Assembly (NCBI GenBank): GCA_024704765.1
Contig: JAKMXF010000122.1
Coordinates: 186,001-250,000, forward strand
DNA from: Oopsacas minuta
Lineage: Eukaryota; Porifera; Hexactinellida; Lyssacinosida; Leucopsacidae
Direction: 5' to 3'
DNA: 64,000 nucleotides
Position numbers and translations under genes: made by a program. Of the stretch, positions 45,596 to 58,310 are shown piece by piece. Positions within the stretch are counted from its first letter, which is position 1. Every line of letters begins with the position of its first letter. Under the pieces are notes generated by a model. The model was not told where the DNA came from. It saw only the letters and a program-made list of their open reading frames with translations, and ran no database searches.

Positions 45596-46300
45596 CAGTG
45601 AATTCGTGAATTATCCAAAATGTTGTGCATTCTGAATACACTAGATAATTCGCGAATACACCCAATTTCGTACTTGACTGCAAAGCTATTCCATAGAATC
45701 CAGATATGCCATGAAAATACCCAGGAAATTGATGTGGTTGAATAAACATCTCGAGTCTATTTTCGAAATTTAATACACTGTGAGTTGGAATAAGCGCCAG
45801 GAAGATGGAAGAAATTCTAGAAATCAATTGCTTTGGAGCCCTTTAATTCGAATAGTAATTCTCAAATTTATGTTATAATTCTATAGATAGCTCACTTGTT
45901 GCAAACACGATACGTTAATTTAGTGCTTGAATCCCACCATCGATACGCTCGCGTTTGAAACCAATTTTACCAATTTTTTAACTCTCAATAGTATTTGAAA
46001 TAATCTGCAAGATAATATATATATGGATATTTTTCAATCTGAAAAGTTCTGAAATATTATATTTTGTATTCAGTAGGTTCTTAACTAAAATTCGGGCTTT
46101 GGAAGGCCATAGCTGACTAGCAATTAGAACTCTCGATTTGTGTCCTAAATCGAGTGTTCCAAAAGTGGGTCAGGCGTTATTTACAGTTGGACTTCCTTCT
46201 ACTATACCGGCAAGTTTTCATGTTTTCACAATAATGTTAGTTCTTAGTGTGACGACAAGTAACTTTTGAGCGAACAAGAGGATCTGTAACTTCTGCTTAC
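45596..46300. other. intronic, no gene seen
   Basis: AT-rich flank of the nested hAT. No coding or clear repeat. Confidence 0.45.
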
Positions 46301-46301
46301 T

Positions 46302-47303
46302 CATAGCCTGCTCTAATATAAGACCTGCCAACCCCTTGTGACTTTTGGACCAGCAATACAGTCGGAGATGGAGGTATTTTGTGTGTAGATTCAAAAATGT
46401 GTAAACAGTTCATTTTGCCCGAATACATGATTGCCTATTTGTAGAACTTTGTATTATTAACCATTAACTGCTAAAAATTCTGCAATGTGTGGAATATTTG
46501 TCTATTGAGCATTTATTCGTTAAACTATGCCTTTCTTTGATGCCTGTAGAATCGTTAATAATACGTCTTAAGTATCAAAATCTGTCATGATACAGTTTCC
46601 TCGTTCTTGAGTTACTGGAGATATCATAGTTGGCATATTTTTATGAATATCGAATTAGAATTCGATAATTGTTAAATTTTTTCCAAATCAGTGTAGTCAA
46701 TATATAGAATGCACTAGACTTCCCTATCTTGTAATACATTTTGATGTTTTAACTATTAACGTAATCGTGAAGCCTATATTTTGTTATTTTTATCATGATG
46801 TAATAATATTCAGAGATATCACATCAAAGTATACTACAAGTGTATTGGAGTCGGATATTTACTACAAATAGGCTATTCTAATTGACCATCACTTTAAAAA
46901 TTATCGAATTTCATTGGATATTCATAAAAATCTGTCATCCGTAGTATCGCCAGTAACTTTAGAACGAGCAAACTTTATCTCGACAGTTTTTGTATAGATC
47001 ATTTCATATGTTCACTTTAACTTGAAAGATCCAATATTTACTTTTGCACAAAGCATCAAAGAATGGCATATTTTAACAAAAAAATACTTACTAGGCAGAT
47101 TTTTTTATTCTTTCCTTGGATTTTTAGCATTTGCATAATGGTTGATAATATATTGTTCTACAAACATGAAGTTCAATTATTCTGGTGAAAATGTACCGTT
47201 TCTGTAATATTGGATATACACGTTAAATGCATTAATTTCCGACCATATCCCTGGTCCAAAATTCACAAAAAGTGGGCAGGTCTTATGGTAGAGTAGGCTA
47301 TGG
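46302..47303. repeat. fold-back element, ~400-bp imperfect arms
   Basis: Left arm about 46302-46705 is inverted against about 46880-47303. Matching blocks include ATAAGACCTGCC versus GGCAGGTCTTAT, GGACCAG versus CTGGTCC, TTCTTTGATGC versus GCATCAAAGAA, TCGTTCTTGAGTTACTGG versus CCAGTAACTTTAGAACGA, and TTTTTATGAATATC versus GATATTCATAAAAA. Arms are roughly 75-80% alike by eye with a ~175-bp loop. No target duplication or coding found. Confidence 0.75.
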
Positions 47304-50300
47304 CATACTTAATGTGAGTAGGCTTCAAGATATGAGTTAGTTGTACTGGAATAAACTACAATGCATGTCGTATAATTCATGGTTATAAATATATTTCTCA
47401 GCTTCGCCAAGGAATCACACTAAAATGTATTCATGTTTATCGATGGCAGTTCTGAAATGATAGCACAGGGACCTAGGATGAAACTTAACCAGGTCCATCA
47501 GATATTTACTGATCATATTCATTATTTAATCATGCTATAGTCCCACCAAAGATTGTTTAAAAGACTTTTTCTATAAGCAGATGTAACGTGAAGACCTCGA
47601 TCTAATCTTGTTGATAGCCACCCTCAAAACGCGCAAAGATTTTGTGAATTCGAAGTCCTTTTTCAGGTTGTCCTATATATAAATTCCTGATTACGGAGAG
47701 TCAATTTTCATAGTTTTTGAAGTGCATTCTGCTTCAGAAAGTTTTTCTCGGACCTTAAGCTGGGAATTTATGGGTTTAAGCCTTTGGATAAAGTATTACC
47801 GGTAAATCTGAGTATTGAAGGAATTTCGAACTTCTTTCATGACTTGACTCTCAGAATTGGTGACCCTGGCAGAAAAATCAAAATTTTGAAGGTCAAACGG
47901 CGCCCCTAAACCAGAAAATTTGGCAAATACCTATATATTAGAGATGAATTATCAAAAAACCTTTGTGTGGAGGTATGGTCATATAGAAGAAACCGGAATA
48001 ATTGTTAGTGCTATTTACGGACCTGTTCGAAATATTTGGGTACCAATTGAAAGTCAAAATTCAACTTTTTAGTTTTTTGTGCTAATTACAACCTAAATGA
48101 TAGGCAACTTCAAAACATTTAATGGTTAACGAAGTGATTACTTACCGCCGTTTTGCCCCCAAATGTTAAAACCACTGCCAGAGTCCAAATTTCATTAATA
48201 AGTGATCTCTGAACCTAATGAACCTCTCGCTAGGCAGTTTAATTTATCTAATTTCCAATCCATAATATGTCTGTAGGACATTGGAAGGCCCCTCTAATGT
48301 CTCCAGACCAATTGTTGCATTGAATAAGACATTATTGACCCCCACATATTTATATGTATATATATGTATTTTAAATAGCCATAAAATGTCTATTTTCATT
48401 CTAGAATGAGAATGTTGAATTCGAAAACAAATTTCTACCTCTATTTTTTTCCAAGTGGTGAAAATGATTTTGTACGAAAAATATTATTTATGGGCACAAA
48501 TCTTTTGATAATTCAATGAATATAACTTTTCTTTGTGTCTTAATGTATTATATGTAACTTAACAATTTAGTAAACAGAAATTATGTTATAGCTAATTCCC
48601 ATCCTATGTCAGTTCACTTAAATTCATATAACTTATTTTAAATATAGGTAATATGTATTCATTATATTATATATCAAGTATCAATTTCAAAATGAATTGT
48701 AAATATGAAATTAAAAATCGGATCTCACTGTGTAACTACTCAAAGGTATGGAAGATTGTAGAATCAATAAATCATGGAACCAGGAAGCCAAGTGTTAGCT
48801 CACATCAGAGAAAACTCAAAATGTAATAAATGCATGAGTCTAGTTACGCCTAAAGTCAGTCCCCTTGTCAAGAAGTACCCAAAGTTCTTACTTTTCGACC
48901 CCTACACCCCTCCTAATCGTGCCATTTTATCACCAATAAATTTAAACTTGTATTGTTTGAAACCAATTATTTGTGATTTTTGAATAGATCCCGAAATTTA
49001 ATGGCCTTTTCCGCTCGAGCAATATATTTTGAATGATAGTCTCACCTGTAATTTATTAATGGGCCTTTGCACGTAACAATTATAAATTTACTCGAAATCA
49101 CGATTTTCATCCTTACTTGTTTTCACTCTTCATTTATGTAATAATCTAATAAAGAAGCTTAAATTTGTACATAGAATTCACACCTTTTACCACTTTTGGC
49201 CATCAAGCATAAATAACCAAACGCAAACGGCTTCACGACATCCCTAAACGTTGATCATTTCAGAAAAATATGGTCCATGGAATTCGTATCAAAACACGTG
49301 TTGTTTTTCCTATAATTCAAACGAGATATTATTAAATCGATTTCCAAGAGAATATAGAAAAAATGTGTATAACAAAATTTCAATAATAAATGCATTTTCT
49401 CTGGATCTAAGATGTTTTGATGTTCAGAAGTAGTATGAATTGGTAGAAAGTCAGTAATTTGTTACTCTTTGTAATTAAAGTTTATTTATAATTAATAGGG
49501 TTGACATATGTATTTCCAAAAGTATGATAGAATATTGGAGAAAATATTATGATTTGGATTATTCTCCATGCTATGTGAAATAGTATTTAGATAACCATTG
49601 TGTGATTGCGAGTGTTTCGATTTTCCGCAAGAAATCTATTTAGAGAATCTTCACATAGATTCCACTAACAGAAATTCTTTGATCCTTAATTCTATGGGGC
49701 CATATTTATCCAAATATGATGAACGGTTAGAGACACCGTGGATGAATGAAACCAATGTATCACGGAGCTTCATTTCGTATGTGACAACATTTTTGAATAT
49801 ATTCAAGTTGTGTTTGGACTATTCAAACAAAACACTCGTCAGATTTTCATAATATCTAGATTGTCAGATTTTGCGATATTGATGCCCTATTACCCTTACA
49901 GTGAAGTAGGAAGCCCATGAAAAGTGGGCCGGCTATGCAGACTCATGGCCTATAGAATTAACATTATTTCATAGAAATTGGCATTTGTCGCCTTGCTTCC
50001 CAACGCCCTTACCAAAAGATATTTTTTGTTACTGGAGAGCTGTCAGTACGTGATATTTATATCAAGCCTTGGATAAATTTGGACGTGAATTCACAACTTC
50101 TTTTGTTTCAACACTATGATATCTCAGTCACCTATCAAGTATACCCCATACCAGGGCTCTCAACCTGGAAAGCTTCAAAATCTTGTGTTTCATCAATTAT
50201 CTCACGATTCTATCGTGAGGAGATGTGCAAATTAGTATTTGTAAATATTGACACTCACTACGAGATCTTGAGAGATGAGAGCATTGACATGACCATGAGT

Positions 50301-51080
50301 TGCGAGTGCTCCTTCATGTAATTATCACTTCTCAATTATGTCTCAAGATATACAAATAAAACTATTGATAGAAAAAATGCATTGTATCATTTACAGTGGA
50401 TTTGAAAGCTCCTTACTATTGCATGGCTTGGACGTATCCCTTGTTTATGGTGTACTTAGGACAAGAGAAGTGCGCTGGGTAGTGGTGCATTGAACCAAGA
50501 TAATCAGATCACCACAATATTTACGAAACTTGTGATATATATCATGGAGAATCGAAAATCGTGCAATCAACTACGATGGAATTGAAGAGAGTGAAGCATA
50601 TTATTTTTTGCCTGTAGATTTTATGTGATGTTCAACCTACCTTAATGGTACTTACTACTTGAAATAGGACACAAGTTACACGAAGCGATCCCCAGGAAAA
50701 TGTCTGATAAAGAAAAAGAATTCCATGGATTACTCAGAATATGTAATTTAGCGATGTTGTAGCCTCTTGCTTCGGGAAAGAGACTGTGGGAGATTTCAAA
50801 ATGGCGTACTCAATTTGAACAAGGATTTGTACAAATAGCCCTCCATTCTCCTACAAAAGTCCATTATATGTCGCGTCTTTAACTGTTGGAATGGTTTAGC
50901 GTAGTTTCGGAACAAGGAACAGAATCTACTATTCTAGATTCGGTAAACTTTGGGAGACAAGATTTATAAGTTTACCGAAAAGTCTCTACTGAAAAAATTC
51001 AAACTACACCTAAAGCTCTACAAAACACAATTTTAGGAGTAATCTTTCTGAATTTCATTAGGTCAGCATAGGTAATTAGC
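47304..51080. other. intronic, no gene established
   Basis: Long AT-rich intron segment. Plus-strand frames at 48774, 49598 and 50079 (69-84 codons) show no domain and no convincing splice borders. On the minus strand a 63-nt open block near 48148-48210 ends at a good GTAAGT donor but has no other support. Confidence 0.4.
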
Positions 51081-51102
51081 TATATATACATATATATATA
51101 TA

Positions 51103-52011
51103 CAGTCAATGGACAAAAGTATTCGACCACACAAATATATTGTCACAAATTGTATACTCTTTCCCGCTCCTATATATTGTGTAGTCTATATTCGTAGCTG
51201 CAATCTAGTAATTTGCATAGAATAACATATGTTTTTTTGAGAATTTCAAAAAATATTTTCGATTTACACTTTTTGAAGGTGTTAATTATTAATAATTATT
51301 AGATAATTATTGATAATCAAAATATATGGTAATTCAAAACCTATTAAGAATCTGTATTTTCTGACTTGATATTTGAATTCTACGTAGGCGAGTTACCCTA
51401 GATTTAAATTTCCAATGGGATTGAACAATTTTTACCAAAGTTATAGAAGAATTTCAATTTGTGCCACTTGAGCCACTTTTTGAAAAAAAGTGACACAGGC
51501 GGCAGGAAAAAGCGCCACTATAAGGAAATCAACTAGGGTTAGGAGGAATAAGTCAAAGTAATATTTTCGAATGATATGACTATGCTAACCCTTGAATTAC
51601 AAAATAACCTCTTGGTAACGACCACTTGTGCCACCTTGGGCAAAAGGTGCCACAAATTGAAATTCTTCTATAACTTTGGTAAAAATTGTTCAATCCCATT
51701 GGAAATTTAAATCTAGGGTAACTCGCCTACGTAGAATTCAAATATCAAGTCAGAAATTATAGATTCTTAATAGGTTTTGAATTACCACATATTTTGATAT
51801 CAATAATTATCTAATAATTATTATTAATTAACACCTTCAAAAAGTGTAAATCGAAAATATTTTTTTGAAATTCTCAAAAAAACATATGTTATTCTATGCA
51901 AATTACTAGATTGCAGCTACGAATATAGACTACACAATATATAGGAGCGGGAAAGAGTATACAATTTATGACAATATATTTGTGTAGTCGAATACTTTTG
52001 TCCATTGACTG
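51103..52011. mobile_element. non-autonomous Tc1/mariner-like element with 365-bp TIRs
   Basis: 909 bp flanked by TA within (TA)n tracts. The arms 51103-51467 and 51647-52011 are both 365 bp and differ at only about ten places by eye. Ends CAGTCAATGGACAAAAGTAT. A 179-bp loop contains GCCACTTTTT/AAAAGTGACAC and GTGCCACCTTGGGCAAAAGG, themselves partly self-complementary. No coding. The terminal TA target and CAGT start place it with Tc1/mariner, but the very long near-identical arms imply recent spread or gene conversion. Confidence 0.9.
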
Positions 52012-52036
52012 TATATATATATATATATATATATAT

Positions 52037-53927
52037 AAATATAATCATAGCATGTTAGTATTGGTAATTTAGGTTTTGATTGATATTAACATTGTAATTT
52101 TAGGATTTAACTTATTCCCATGTCTATTTCTATCCTAAATAGATACGGTTAACAATGCTTATAATTAAACTTCAGGGAAACAAAGATTGTTTTTATGTGA
52201 CAAAGACTTCATCATAAGGACTCAACATAAATCAATTCCTATGTGGTCATTTCTTGGGCGTATAGAAAATTCTGTGAAATTCGGTATCTATAAACTCTAC
52301 TTCTTGGGCTTACGACGAGTTTTGCAGTTCTTTACACGGGATTGGTTGCGTTCCCTGTGCCAGCAAATGCCGGAGCTGCTGGATCATATGTTTGTATTAT
52401 TTTTGTGGGTGTCGGAGAGTTTCACAGTAATTAATTGTTGTATGAAAATATTTAATACAGTTGAGTATAGAATTATAGATCTATTACATATCGTAAATCC
52501 GCAAAATCTCCTATCGTGAATTTATTTTGAGGAAAGTTGTAATGTTATCAGATAACACTAGAGAATGTAAAAATGGAAAATAACTTCTATGATTGAAATC
52601 CGATTACCCGGCCTGGAAGAAAGTACATTTAAATTGACTGTTTTACTTCCTATAGAGAAAACAACAATTCTCTAAACAGTCGTTGGTATAAAGCAGAATA
52701 TGACTTGTATATAAGTAGTGTGATCGAGAATAAATATGGATATATCAATTATTGCTCCAGTTAGATTATGAATTCATATCACAATGCATTCAAATGTATG
52801 CCAAGTTTGTTGTACATATTGGCTGAACTGATTTGATCAACTTTTTCGACCCTCAGGTTCTATGTGGGACTTAACATGATGTGCCATCCACTTTATCTCC
52901 AATTCTTCGGTAATGAGACAACGTCACAACAAGCGTATGGAAATCTTTAAAACATTTGGTGATAAATCTGAAATCGACAAATTTGTCAAAGTTACAATTG
53001 TGTCAATTGATGTGATTTTTTATTTTTTTCTCAAGCAAGGATTGTTTTTACAGTTATCTAATCCGTTGATGGTCAGCAATTATAGTACTCATAGTTACAA
53101 CACCTCTAGAGAAAGACAGTTTGATATTAAATATCCAGCTAATCTCTGAAACAGCCAAATCTGCCACAAAAAGGTTCAATAACTCATTAAGGGATTATTT
53201 AAACGTTACGTAACTCTACAAGGGGAGGTTTACAATGCGTAGTGTGATATCTCCGTCTTAATTACAAAACGGTGAAAAATCGTGAGATGAGCCCAAAATT
53301 TTGTAAATTTTGGGTTACTTAACGCTTGTATGGCCCTAAAGTGTATTTCAAAGTAATTTGTGTCGAGATCTAAGTATTTTTGTTTCGATATTTTAAGAAA
53401 TATTTCAATTTTATGTGGTCAATGAATATGATTAGGAATCATACACTAACAACGCTAGAATGTTTCAACAATGTAAGTATTTGAAAGTATTTTGCTCACG
53501 TACTATTTTCAACAATTTTGCTACACACCTACAATACTCTGCGTCAATGTGCGGAGACACTCAGGTAGTTGAGAAGAATTGAATAACGTGTCATTGGATT
53601 TGCTGTGGACCAATTTTCAGATGAATACTGTTACATTCATAGTTAATTCCTGCGTTTCTTGCCAATATTCTCTCCACAGTCTGTTCAATTGCTCATAACC
53701 ATGGGAAATTTCTGTTGACCACCAACTTCGAGGTATCTGGATTTAATTCAAATTTTTGCTTGTGTAAAGTGAAATTAGTAGTCACAATATTGGTTACGAT
53801 CTGACCGTTGGGTTTTATGGGATATAAACTATTCGAAAACATATTGTATAATTATGTGACATCCGCACCAAAACCCCTACAAACTATACATTTCTGACAC
53901 TATCATATATATTTTGTGTTTCTATAG
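52037..53927. other. intronic, no gene established
   Basis: AT-rich. A frame at 52187-52519 (110 codons) has no motif. GGGATTATTTAAACGTTACG near 53189 resembles a motif common at repeat ends, but no element could be delimited. Confidence 0.4.
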
Positions 53928-54137
53928 TTCGCATGGAAAGACAGTAAAATTGATGACTTAATCTGTTGGATAACTCTCTTAGGAAGGTTGTATAAGAAAG
54001 AATTAGAATTATTGATTCAAAAATATGAAGAATGTAGGGATGATTTGATATTGATAATAAATGAAAGGAGTGAAGAATTAGTTGAGGAAAGAATTGCTTT
54101 AGAAAATGCTCTTATTTCTGAAGAAACATATGTTTAG
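53928..54137 (+). CDS. unidentified plus-strand gene, terminal exon
   Basis: 210 nt after acceptor TTTTGTGTTTCTATAG, 69 codons and TAG (54135-54137). Reads FAWKDSKIDDLICWITLLGR then LYKKELELLIQKYEECRDDL, ILIINERSEELVEERIALEN and ALISEETYV. Phase 0 start matches exon 36098-36147. Highly charged and heptad-rich over its last ~50 residues, so a C-terminal coiled coil is likely. I do not recognise the family. The preceding intron, 17.8 kb, holds the nested hAT/Charlie/Tigger and both fold-back elements. Confidence 0.68.
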   Translation, partial: FAWKDSKIDDLICWITLLGRLYKKELELLIQKYEECRDDLILIINERSEELVEERIALENALISEETYV

Positions 54138-54407
54138 ATATATGTACAATATATTTTATGTTTCAAAATCTATTTGTGTATGAAAATCCCGTTTACGTAA
54201 CTGTATTTCTTTTGGTTTATTATTATTTGTTCGATTATACCCAATGATAATCGTATTGTACGTGATTTTGTTTTTTGTTTGGGCAACCAGTGTGAAGATC
54301 AGCTAATTTAGATTTTCTAGCCTTGCCTTGATATATTATATTAGCAGCTTCAGAAGTAATTAACTAACTTCATTCTATTTAATACTAGATTACAAATCTT
54401 ATTTCAC

Positions 54408-55180
54408 CAATGGCTGAACCAGAACCCAAGAAAGTAAAGAGATATTGCTTATTCAATGGTGCTTTCTAAAATTGATGAAGTTACTGCAAAGTGTCTTCTT
54501 TGTAAGAGGCACCGGGATTGTCAGAAACACAGAATTTCTAACTGTCTGCATCTCCTTCAGATTCAATGGCTACCTTTTACTGTAAAATAGTCATGAAGAA
54601 GATATTGTCCTCCAGCTGAACTCACGATGGTTACCATCGAATCATACATCATCTCAACTATTTATCAATGGATTGTTCATTAAACTTCTACCAATCATAT
54701 GCCCTGATTCCAAAATTACAAGGAAAATGTATTGTACCAGAAACAAAGCTGAGACTAAATTTCTCATATTGTATGTTCTCATTCAATTGAATTAACTGTC
54801 AAAAGAATTAAACTCTCAAAGAGTATCCCATACTCTGCTTCTACTGATGCCTCTAACATAGGGAATCTTAAACGCTATCATTTAGCGGTATTTAATATTA
54901 TAATTATATGTTTCAAAGATTTGGGTTATTGACTTTTATCAATGCCCTGATGAAACTCCTGATTCTATTTACATCAATATTATATTTAGACATTCTCAAA
55001 AAGGCGTTGATGTAAACAATCTAGTACGCGATGGTTCTGACAATGCTTTTGTGAATTATGACCGACATCATTGTATTTATGCTGATATCAACCAAGTTTG
55101 TCCTAAACGTATATCTTCGAATTGTAATTATCATATAATCAGTTGTGGATACAGGATTAAACTTCAAGGGGGCTTGCCTC
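54408..55180 (+). pseudogene. decayed BED-finger hAT transposase
   Basis: MAEPEPKKVKRYCLFNGAF with KIDEVTAKCLLCKR gives the start of a BED finger. After scrambled sequence, ASNIGNLKRYHLAVF, then KGVDVNNLVRDGSDNAFVNY and ICYADINQV-like blocks match the region around the second Asp of hAT transposases. Multiple frameshifts and stops. Ends and duplication not located. Lies just downstream of the plus-strand gene's stop codon. Confidence 0.58.
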
Positions 55181-55259
55181 CCAGAAAAAATCTTCAATGG
55201 GAAATATCAATGTATAGCGCTAGGTACCTAAATTCTAATAATTTTAAATAAAAAATGCC

Positions 55260-56514
55260 CTAAATTCGTGGGTTCTTTATCACTGGTCCTCTCACTGCCA
55301 GCGTTATCTTTGTGAGAGTAGAGTATTCTGACTCGATTGAAATGCCCCTTACCTCACAAATCTCATTACCCACAACGCTACCCTCACTTTGATTGCCAAC
55401 TTGAGACCAAATGGAACCGATCACCACTCGCCTACGTTTGGCTTCATTTAGCCAACTAAATATTTTCAGATATTGAATAGGGTAGGACTAATTTAACATT
55501 TGACGCTTTGAAATAATTGCGTCAACAACAAATGTTGGCGTAGATGATGACGAGTATACAATGAATTCTGTATATTCAGAGAGTGGAAATCAAGATAAAA
55601 TTATTTTAATAACACCATCGACCAACAGTGGTGAACTTTTCTCTGTCGCTGAATGTACCAATATTTTAATATTGGTAGAATTTGCACTCGCAGTTACAGT
55701 ATATATGGTTTAGTACAGGTATAAGAGACAGCGGCGGCACACAATCCCCGAAATCAGTGCTTTCAGAAAATGCGGTGAGAAACGCTGCCGTTGAAAGAAA
55801 TCGTCTAAGTACTGATATGGCTAAAACTGAACTATTCCCTCTCATGCAATAATAATTCTAATATAAATAAACAGCATTTAAATTACGCCTCTTACAAATG
55901 TCTCGAAGCTCTTAAAGTGGAATAAGACCATAAGAACAGGAGGAGAGTGTGTGCGAGGTAAGGTGTGTTTTGTGGAAAAATTTGAGGCAAAGTACAGATA
56001 AAGGAGAAAAATGATTCTGTTCGTCACTGCACAGAAATCGGTTTCAAACTGGATTTAAACCACGAATAAGTTTCTGAAGCTCGAATTCGGTGTGGGAGGG
56101 AATTATATACTCCTAGAGCAAAAGTAGAAAAGATCCTGTTACCATATGTTTTTGAGCTTTGACCTAGGCTTGTCGAGATTTACATAGTTGGAGTTTGTAG
56201 AACGCATGTGTTGCGTATGGTGGACAGGCCTTACAGGGCCGTGTTAGTAATGCAATCTGCCCAGGTCAAACCTAGGTAGAATTTTTCCAGGCCAGGTTTT
56301 GATCAGGTAACCTGGCCATATGGCCATGTCACTACCTGGTTAAATGATCAGGTGGCAGCCTGGGCACTGAAAATAGTGGATACATTTAGAATCTAGATAG
56401 TTGGCAACTATACGTACATATTCGTATGTAATAAAATCGATAAGAGTATACGTAGTTCCACATCGTTTGTTTGTTCTAATATAGATAACTATGAGGTTTT
56501 GAATTAATATGATA
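55260..56514. other. no gene seen
   Basis: Sequence with moderately higher G+C patches (55300-55450, 56220-56350). The CAGGCCAGGTTTTGATCAGG-like words near 56300 echo GTTTGACCTGGTCAGG near 58334, but no element could be delimited. Confidence 0.4.
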
Positions 56515-56516
56515 TA

Positions 56517-57842
56517 CAGGGTGTTTCACAATTGATGTCGTATTTTCTAAATTTGTTTATTGTGCACCCATGCAATAATATCTGTGTATTTAAACTTGCA
56601 ATCGTAATTTATCTTACAGGGTTCTATTGAGTAATTATTTCATTCATCAATCGAAACATTTTATAGCTTCTATTTCCATATCCAAATTGGGCTAATTATT
56701 TGCATAATATAATGGTGAAAGAATACAGTATCATGATTCGCTCACAGGCTGTTGGCATGCTACAAGCTGACTCTTCTCAGAAGTTTGTGTCTCTTAAACT
56801 TGGAGTTAATATCCGTACAGTTCAGCGTTGGTGGCGACTTTTCAAGAATGATTTGGCATTAGAAATCAAAGGGGAACGTGGCCGTAAATCGTCCATATCG
56901 AAAGTTGCCAAGATTGTAATCAGTAAATCAATTGGCAAAAAGCGACAGTCTGTACGTGGTCTATCCAAGAAATTGAAGTTGAAGGGTCATTCCGTATCTC
57001 AGAGTACAGTGTACCGCTATTTGACAAAAGAAAAGGGCGTAAATCTTACAAACACCGGTGGCAGCCGTTAATAACAGAAAAACATGGCTGCTAAGTAAAG
57101 TTTTGTAAAGAACGTGTCAATTGGACAGCAAATGATTGGAAAACATATTATTTACAGATGAATCACCGTTTGAGTTAAATCATCCCCCAAACAGGAAAAA
57201 TGATTGTGTTTAAGCGAGAAACACATTGGATGTCGAGCCCGTTTAGATGGTGAAATTTTCAAAGAAAATTCAAGTATGGGGTATGATGTTACATCGTGCA
57301 CTGTCGGAGTTACACTTCATTCCCGTTGGACAAACTGTATCTGCAGAGTGCTATGTTAGTGAGATACTGGGTAAAACTTTAATGTCTACAATGAATAGAA
57401 AGCGAGAAAGAGGCACAGTTGTTGAGAGGAAAATGTTAAAAAATATGTCCCGTGCGATATTTCAACAAGATGGCGATCCAGCTCACGGCAAACATGACAC
57501 AAAATTGGTTGAGAAGTAACCTAAAGAGTTTTTGGGCGAAAGGTACCTGGCCAGCCAACTCTCCAGACTTGAGTCGCATTGAGAACATATGCTCGATTTT
57601 GAAAGATGATCTAGATTCAATAGGTGAGTTAAAAGACATAACAATGTTGGAAAATCGACTGAAAACAGCATGGTCCAATATTTCACCAGAGGTTTTGGAC
57701 AATTTGATGGATGGAGTGCCAAAACGAATCCATAAGTGTATTGAACTCAGTGGTGGATATATTGGCAAATAAGTGTAGTAATATATCTAGTATTCTATTA
57801 GTTATGTAATAGTGTATAACACATCAATTGTGAAACACCATG
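56517..57842 (+). mobile_element. Tc1/mariner-superfamily element (DD37E)
   Basis: 1326 bp with TA on both sides (56515-56516, 57843-57844) and ~21-bp TIRs (CAGGGTGTTTCACAATTGAT left, inverse of CATGGTGTTTCACAATTGAT right). Contains a frameshifted transposase gene on the plus strand. Confidence 0.9.
56712..57772 (+). pseudogene. DD37E-type Tc1/mariner transposase, several frameshifts
   Basis: N-terminal HTH region (VSLKLGVNIRTVQRWWRLFK) and a second HTH (KLKGHSVSQSTVYRYL) are open from 56712 to 57071. LFTDESPFEL (first Asp, ~57150) is in another frame. QVWGMM and IFQQDGDPAH (second Asp) lie in the frame at 57247-57519. MTQNWLRSNLKSFWAKGTWP and ANSPDLSRIENI (Glu) lie in the frame ending at 57772. 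By my count 37 residues separate the second Asp from the Glu, a DD37E pattern unlike the DD34E copy at 4531. At least three frame changes, so inactive. Confidence 0.85.
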
Positions 57843-57924
57843 TAATTAAAATTATTGTGCATCAAAAATAGAATAATATTTTTTCGTATATTTTAATGAG
57901 TCAGAGAATAGTCACACCGCATTG

Positions 57925-58310
57925 GGAGCTGTCACGGAACTGGTCCGGACCAGTTATGGCCGACTATAACTGGTCCATCGCGGGGTAGTAGCTCCATAAT
58001 ATATCACCCTTGGGTAATGTTCTTGGCTTGCCCACATCATACCAGTGCATATTTGAGGACGAGGTATAATCTCTACTATTACACCTGACCAGTTGTTTTT
58101 CACCTTTTACAGAACGATCTACCATGATCAGTATGGGCGCCCACTAAACTACCACTTAGTTATGTATGTCTATAAATATGTTCTAAGAATAATACTTAGT
58201 AAGTGAATGGAAATCCCTTAAGAGACCTTCAATATAGCCTGGCCAGTTATGGATGCCCAACTGGCCCGAGCAGTACAATTTATGGGCCGGCCAGTTGCAC
58301 CGTTACAGCC
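57925..58310 (+). repeat. dispersed repeat pair (ACTGGTCC family), copy 1
   Basis: Shares with 61648-61890, in inverted orientation, TGTCTATAAATATGTTCTAA, GGCGCCCACTAA, AGAACGAT and several ACTGGTC/GGACCAG palindromic words. Starts with GGAACTGGTCCGGACCAGTT, itself palindromic. Probably a MITE family; ends not fixed. Confidence 0.65.

Noticed and set aside
48148-48210. Minus-strand exon candidate (63 nt, GTTCAG acceptor, GCG|GTAAGT donor)
   Set aside because: The splice sites look fine but no phase-linked partner exon was found and the surrounding sequence shows no coding character.
48774-48983. 69-codon plus-strand frame beginning MEPGSQVLAHIRE
   Set aside because: Composition is mildly coding-like, but there is no domain, no splice-linked neighbour and no family resemblance.
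49598-50321. Two plus-strand frames (84 and 80 codons) read as possible exons
   Set aside because: No acceptor or donor in phase with the plus-strand gene exons and no motif.
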